From contig JAITYX010000009.1 of NCBI GenBank assembly GCA_021018815.1, positions 7,008,501 to 7,072,500 of the forward strand: DNA of 64,000 bases. Reading direction: 5' to 3'. Origin of the DNA: Talinum fruticosum (lineage: Eukaryota; Streptophyta; Magnoliopsida; Caryophyllales; Talinaceae). A model generated the notes under the pieces. That model was not told the DNA's origin and ran no database searches. It saw nothing but the letters and a program-made list of their open reading frames with translations. Made by a program: the position numbers and the translations under genes. This document shows positions 59,457 through 64,000 of this stretch, piece by piece (the first letter of the stretch is position 1; the number at the start of each line of letters is the position of its first letter).

Positions 59457-60906
59457 TGAAGACTCGGACTACGGATTTATATCATTATGAGTACTATCAA
59501 GGACTCGAGTACAAACCTCATCCCTCCTAAGTTTTGATTACAAGTCATTCTGAGTAATATAGAAACTATTACATATGTTTTCATTTGATTACGATCGACT
59601 CGGAATACACATTCTAGTTCATCAACTCACACTCGATGTTTCGAGTCATTCGGACACCACTTAGATTTATCGTATGTTCAAATAATCTCTCTAACACTTT
59701 TAATCTAAGTTCGACTTCATTTTTTAAGGTAAAGTGAATTACGAGCGTTAATTCATCTTTCTCGGACAACATGTGTATTCGAGAATTTTTTTCCGGATCA
59801 AGTACTTATACTATGATATTTTTCTCTATAACTTGATCTTTCCTAAGACTCGACATCGATGGATTACGAGTATAATGAATATTAAACTCAAAAAATTCCA
59901 CTTCTCCCGGCCTAAGATAATTTTACACTTAATTATCTTAATTAAATTATTATTTGTGCCTAATCTTGGACCAAAGTATTTTATACTTTGAGAACCAAAA
60001 TTGTTTACTTTTGTAGGTTATCTAAACAAGGTTATCCTATTTTTGAATTACAAAAGTAGCAGGCTTCAAGCTGTCAATCACCAGCGAGACAAGGCTTTTC
60101 TACTTCGAACAAGGCTCGAAGCTACAAAGCTGGAAATCTTCAACGCTAAGCTCAACGGTGGTTTCCACCTTACTTTTCGAACATCACCGGTGATTGGAGC
60201 ACCTTTTGGAGTTAAGAGCTGTTGTACAACGTTCACATCTCTAACGGATCTTTTCTAAGCCACTCGGAAGAACCGTTACAATGGTCACAAAGGACTTTTA
60301 TTTAGAATATAGTCACAACGGCTAATCCGCTTGGTCATCTATAAATAAAAGTCATTTCTCAAAAGATTGCTGGAATTATTGTTGAACACATTACTTAAGC
60401 CAAAGTCATTGTATTCATATTCAATCTTCTATTTACAACTCTCAACTTGTAATTCATACTTTCGAGTTGTAAACTCTTGTAATCGATCACATACTCTTTC
60501 TTACTTTCGAGTAAGGTCCCTTGACCGAGCTATAATTAGCTCGGTTGTCCCTAAATGTAAAGATTACCTCAATTAGGAAATAATAGATCAAATAAGGGAA
60601 CTTCTAAATTTAGGAAAAACTCGCAAGGAATTATTTAAGGGAGCAATTCGGTTGAATCGGTCTACTGTATTTTGTGGATTCAAAATAGTGGATTTAACTT
60701 GGTGCTTAGATTAGCATCGGCCGTGGTTTTCCGCCCCATGAGGGTTTCCACGTATATCCGAGTTCACACCTTTACGAGTCCAATCTGGACTCGGATTGTC
60801 TTGATTATTCCTTTCAAGCTTTAATCATCCAAGTTTGTTAAAATTTCCTTATCACCCTATTCACCCTCCCTCTAGGGTGACTAAGAACCTCAAGAGCAAA
60901 CTTTCA
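59457..60906 (+). mobile_element. Solo copia LTR (type A) upstream of or within the BTB gene
   Basis: This 1,450-bp LTR starts TGAAGACTCGG and ends AAACTTTCA, flanked by the perfect 5-bp repeat AACAC (59452-59456 and 60907-60911). There is no internal region. It carries TATAAATA at 60340-60347. It is oriented opposite to the BTB gene and lies about 520 bp from its first visible exon, so it is probably in an intron. Confidence 0.95.
60340..60347 (+). promoter_or_regulatory. TATA box in solo copia LTR
   Basis: TATAAATA in the CATCTATAAATA context shared by the type-A LTRs. If active, it would start transcripts pointing away from the visible BTB exons, antisense to any upstream exons. Confidence 0.5.
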
Positions 60907-60911
60907 AACAC

Positions 60912-61295
60912 AAATTTACTTGGTCAAATCTTTAAGAATACACTTTGTTGATGATATTTGGCAAGTATTGCCTCCAATGAAAATGTTAATTTTGCGGTTA
61001 AGAAAAAGTTCCAAAAAAAGAGCACGCACCCGATTTAAATGAACACAAGACACTTAGATCATACGTTATAACTTGTAAGCATAGTTATTAGGGTCGGGGA
61101 TTGATCCGGATCGAGAAATAAGTTCGAGGATCATAATACATAAATTTGCTTCGATCCGGAACGAAGGGGTAGGTTAAATGAAGACGATATTTGGGATCAC
61201 GAGTTAGCCGTTAGAATTGTTTTGGGGTGGCGAATTAAAATATTACCTTTTCCGTTGAAGCTTAGCACATTAGGTGATTTCCCCATTTTCCAATT
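60912..61295. other. Non-coding stretch
   Basis: No gene is seen. The block at 61090-61200 (GATTGATCCGGATCGAG, CGATCCGGAACG) has GATC/CGGATC-rich repetition of a kind seen in dispersed plant repeats, but no element could be delimited. Confidence 0.4.
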
Positions 61296-61296
61296 T

Positions 61297-61575
61297 TTTT
61301 CTTTTTGTGATAAGGAAAAAGTAGTATATATAATGAATGAACAGAAGAAAAGGATGCAAAGCTAGCATCCTACGAAAGACTATGCACAACCAAATTACAA
61401 ACTATCAACAAATTCGGCCACCTCAAAAGGTGAAGAGCAGAACTTCCCATTCTCCCAAAAGAACTAGTATCTTAATGAAGGCATCCTTTAAGTGCTGAAT
61501 AGTAATTTGGACACCCTCAAAAACTCTTCTATTTCTCTCTCCAAATACTCCAAAAATCATGTGGTAAAATCATGG
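61297..61575 (-). mobile_element. LINE 3' end, 5'-truncated
   Basis: On the - strand the reading is HMIFGVFGERNRRVFEGVQI then TIQHLKDAFIKILVLLGEWE, the 'W.ER N.R.F' block and tail that end plant L1-type ORF2 proteins. It is followed by about 190 bp of 3' untranslated sequence and an A-rich tail (AAAAAGAAAAAAA on the - strand, near 61297-61312). Only the last few hundred bases are present, as is usual for 5'-truncated LINE copies. Confidence 0.65.
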
Positions 61576-62427
61576 TCGCCTTCTTTTCCTTCACTTTCGT
61601 ACTAAAGAAACCCTTGCCTTTAGTTGCTTGGGAATCTCTTGGGTGGCTTCCAATTCCATCCGGAATCATTACTAATTTACTAATTTACTGCTCTAGGATA
61701 ATAAACAAAAGAAATAGTTGGCATTGGAAGTTCATTACTGCGTTGCTATATTAAAATCCAGCTAATCAATGTGGGAAAATGTAAAAAGGCTTTTCAACTC
61801 TCACGTGCATCGAGCAACAAAACTCCTTTCCTCTCCCTCTCTGTCACAATTTTGATTTTCGGAAGACTGATTAATTATCCTCTCTCTCTCATTGTCAACC
61901 TCAGCACTCAGCAGACCCATTAATTGTGCCCCTCCAGTTTTGACTATTTGTTAGTTGCTTAGCTATAAAACACACAGGACCCATACTCTTGTTTTGATCC
62001 ATCGAATTACAATTGAATTAATGATTATAAGCATGATGCTGATTTTCTTCCTTTGTTCCCTCTAAATTTCCCTTTTTCCACCCTAACCTTCCATCTTACT
62101 CCCTCAACTCCCTCTTTCTTTTCCTTTTCCCCTCTGATCTCCCATCAGTTTTGGTCTTTGAAAGGGGGAACCCCAAAGAGTTAAAAATCTGAATGAAATT
62201 TCGCACTAGAAGCCAGATTGCGGCAGTGGTTTCACCATATAATTGTGCGTTCTCTTGCTGCAACACAATCACTAGGTTCAATCTTTTATCCTGGATTTCG
62301 TGCTGCTAGTGCGATAATATTGATCAGTGATCAATGAAATGAATTTAGACGACTGGGATTTATGCTTTAACGGTTTATCATGATAAATTAGATATAATAC
62401 AAGTTTTTCTGAAGTGCTTACATCTTA
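61576..62427. other. Non-coding stretch
   Basis: No gene is seen on either strand. Pyrimidine-rich segments occur (CTCTCTCTC near 61880; CCCTTTTTCC near 62070). The - strand frame at 62281-62096 lacks a known motif. Confidence 0.4.
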
Positions 62428-62760
62428 TTGTCATGTGGAAAAAATTCGTGCGTACAAACAATTGATTTTCAAGCTCATGTTGATTTTATTTATGGAGAGA
62501 TGCAAAAATTAGTTTTTCATGCCCTTCAAGGAAAGAACATAAATATGGATTACATTGAGTTAAATTATGGCCTGCATACTTCAAAAATCCTCCCACTTGA
62601 GGAGCCTATGATGTTAATCCAATTACTTCACCTTTGAAATCCAAGAAAACCAATCAAGTTACTCCTTATGGTCTTGGTAGAAGGTATCCTACTGTTTGCT
62701 AATCCACTTCCACAAGCTGAAAGCATTGCAAATGAAAGGAAGGAATGGTAGCTAAATGTG
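62428..62760 (+). pseudogene. Unrecognised coding-like remnant
   Basis: A 69-codon + strand frame reads FIYGEMQKLVFHALQGKNIN then MDYIELNYGLHTSKILPLEE. After a stop, another frame reads SPLKSKKTNQVTPYGLGRRY. The composition looks like real protein sequence that has lost its frame, but I do not recognise the family. It could be a pseudogene or transposon fragment. Confidence 0.3.
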
Positions 62761-63330
62761 ATTCCTTCTGTGCAACATTATGATCTGCCGAGTCAGGTTA
62801 CAAAAGAATCACTTGACACCAAATGTTCAATGCTAGCAAATCAAAGGTTGGAAGAATTAGAGAACAATCTTGCTAAATGTAGCCCCTGGGGATGGGGGTT
62901 AGATAACATGTAATTAATATGGAATCAAATGGAATCTACATTTAATAGGGATAAAAATCCGTAATTCTAAAATAAGAGCCATTAATACATTTAATACCTA
63001 TCAGCAAGAAGTATGCTTTTTTTTTAAACAAGAAATCATAAAAACTCAAGAAAAAAAGTTGTCACAATGTAACCACCATTAACAACACCATCACTGAACT
63101 TCGGCTACAACCACCACCACAATCACTACTGGCCTCACCAATACCATCACATACACAACCAAAATTCAACAAGCACCACTTCCGACCATCTTTTGCCAAC
63201 TTCACCAGCGAATAAGGTGAATCCGAACCCTAAAATCTATTCAGAAAATCTGGAATCATGGTCTCAATTGAAGAATTGAAATCCTAAAACCTAAGTCTGA
63301 ATATCCTACTTGATATAATCGGGAAGACAG
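62761..63330. other. Non-coding stretch
   Basis: No supported gene. The interval includes an A-rich run at 63020-63055 and a CAC-rich segment (CAACCACCACCACAATCAC) at about 63105-63125. Confidence 0.4.
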
Positions 63331-63344
63331 AGGAGCATCGCAAC

Positions 63345-63600
63345 TTGACTGATGGCAACAAACGAAGACCATAGTGTGCGAGCTTTGTGGTTGGATTCCA
63401 TGGCAAATGAGTAGAAGAATTTAACTAAGTTGGAAGACAATGTTCCAAATATGCCAGAACATCAACGAATAAAGGAAAATCCCAAAGATCCAGCCAGTTT
63501 TTTAACAGAGCCTCTAGAGAAAGAAGTACAAGAAATTTATTATTCAGTAAGTCAAGTTTTGAGCAAGGAAGTTGAGCACGGATGACCATAGAGTATAATT
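63345..63600 (+). pseudogene. Unrecognised coding-like remnant
   Basis: A + strand frame with one internal stop reads MATNEDHSVRALWLDSMANE, then after the stop NLTKLEDNVPNMPEHQRIKE and DPASFLTEPLEKEVQEIYYS. The sequence is hydrophilic and helix-prone. The family is not recognised; it may belong with the transposon-like end at 63632-63830. Confidence 0.3.
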
Positions 63601-63631
63601 CGGCGAATTTACTACATAATATTTTAATGTC

Positions 63632-63830
63632 TTGGTTTGCCTAAAACTACATCCTATTTTCTCAAGGTTCCTTCTCATGGTAAAAATAGTAAAATTCAAG
63701 ACTTTTTCCTGTTTCTTCCTATTGGTTGATGTTGTTTTTATGATTCAGTTTCATATTTTACGTAATTACCTCACTTTAAAACTCAAGGATGAGCTTTTGC
63801 CAACTAGGGGAGAATGGTGGAGATGATGAA
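63632..63830 (+). pseudogene. Possible 3' end of a retrotransposon polyprotein
   Basis: The end of this frame reads LKLKDELLPTRGEWWR and a stop, like the '.LEDELL...GG' ending seen in some plant gypsy polyproteins just before the 3' LTR. The first 40 codons look non-coding. No LTR can be confirmed before the window ends. Confidence 0.25.
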
Positions 63831-64000
63831 TAACAAAAGAAAAGCTAAAATAAGAATAAAAGAAATATTACAATATTTGGACATTTAAAGTACTTGGATA
63901 TTTTTATGTAATTTTCGAATCAAGATAAAGTTATTCACAATTATTTTATAATAATTAGTTTCCTATTCTATTTATGATAGATTTAGGTAAGTTTTTAGCT
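63831..64000. other. Window end, nothing assigned
   Basis: AT-rich sequence with no visible gene. It could be the start of an LTR following the frame at 63632, but both ends cannot be seen. Confidence 0.3.

Noticed and set aside
61572..61754. 60-codon + strand frame beside the LINE end
   Set aside because: No domain, flanked by non-coding AT-rich sequence, and no splice or promoter support.

Overview
The window looks like repeat-dense nuclear DNA of a flowering plant, probably a eudicot. The reasons are plant-type Ty1/copia and Ty3/gypsy pol sequences, a CACTA transposase remnant, plant-only PMD/DUF7745-type fragments, and one intron-containing plant BTB/POZ gene. I cannot name the species. 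Apart from the BTB gene I see no intact cellular gene; every transposon reading frame is broken by stops and frameshifts.

Layout. 1-689: end of a copia LTR (type B). 690-38235: one old Tat-lineage Ty3/gypsy element on the + strand, about 14 kb without its insertions. It has a 1.8-kb 5' LTR, a minisatellite-bearing leader, gag-protease remnants, reverse transcriptase/RNase H, a second (archaeal-type) RNase H, integrase, a long 3' region with an antisense DUF7745-like remnant, and a 3' LTR missing its right end. Three insertions split it: a solo copia LTR (6416-7933), a full-length copia element B on the - strand (9046-29090) sitting in the YVDD codons of the Tat reverse transcriptase, and another solo copia LTR (31472-33005). 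Copia A (17872-28163, - strand) is nested inside the 5' LTR of B. A and B are SIRE-like: TGAAG...CTTCA ends, initiator-Met primer site, gag, PR-IN-RT-RH pol, and an extra third ORF before the 3' LTR.

38236-44590 is a patchwork: PMD-like fragments, an inverted piece of Tat LTR, the 3' end of another type-B copia element with its LTR, a CACTA transposase remnant, and a Tat integrase scrap. 44620-52068 holds two copies of a very long (about 3.1-3.3 kb) gypsy-type LTR; the second is a solo LTR with a perfect 5-bp target duplication. 52074-53460 is extremely AT-rich with inverted character.

54012-58936 (- strand) carries four in-frame exons of a double-BTB protein resembling the Arabidopsis At2g04740 type. 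The splice sites and frame are intact, but the N-terminal (normally ankyrin-repeat) exons are not found before the window ends. A solo copia LTR (59457-60906) and a LINE 3' end lie upstream in what would be an intron or the 5' flank. The last 3 kb contain only weak coding-like fragments. I saw no clearly new biological system. The best leads are the antisense DUF7745/PMD passengers around the Tat element, the third ORF of the copia elements, and a recurrent sequence difference around CTCG/CGAG motifs between LTR copies that may be an assembly artefact.
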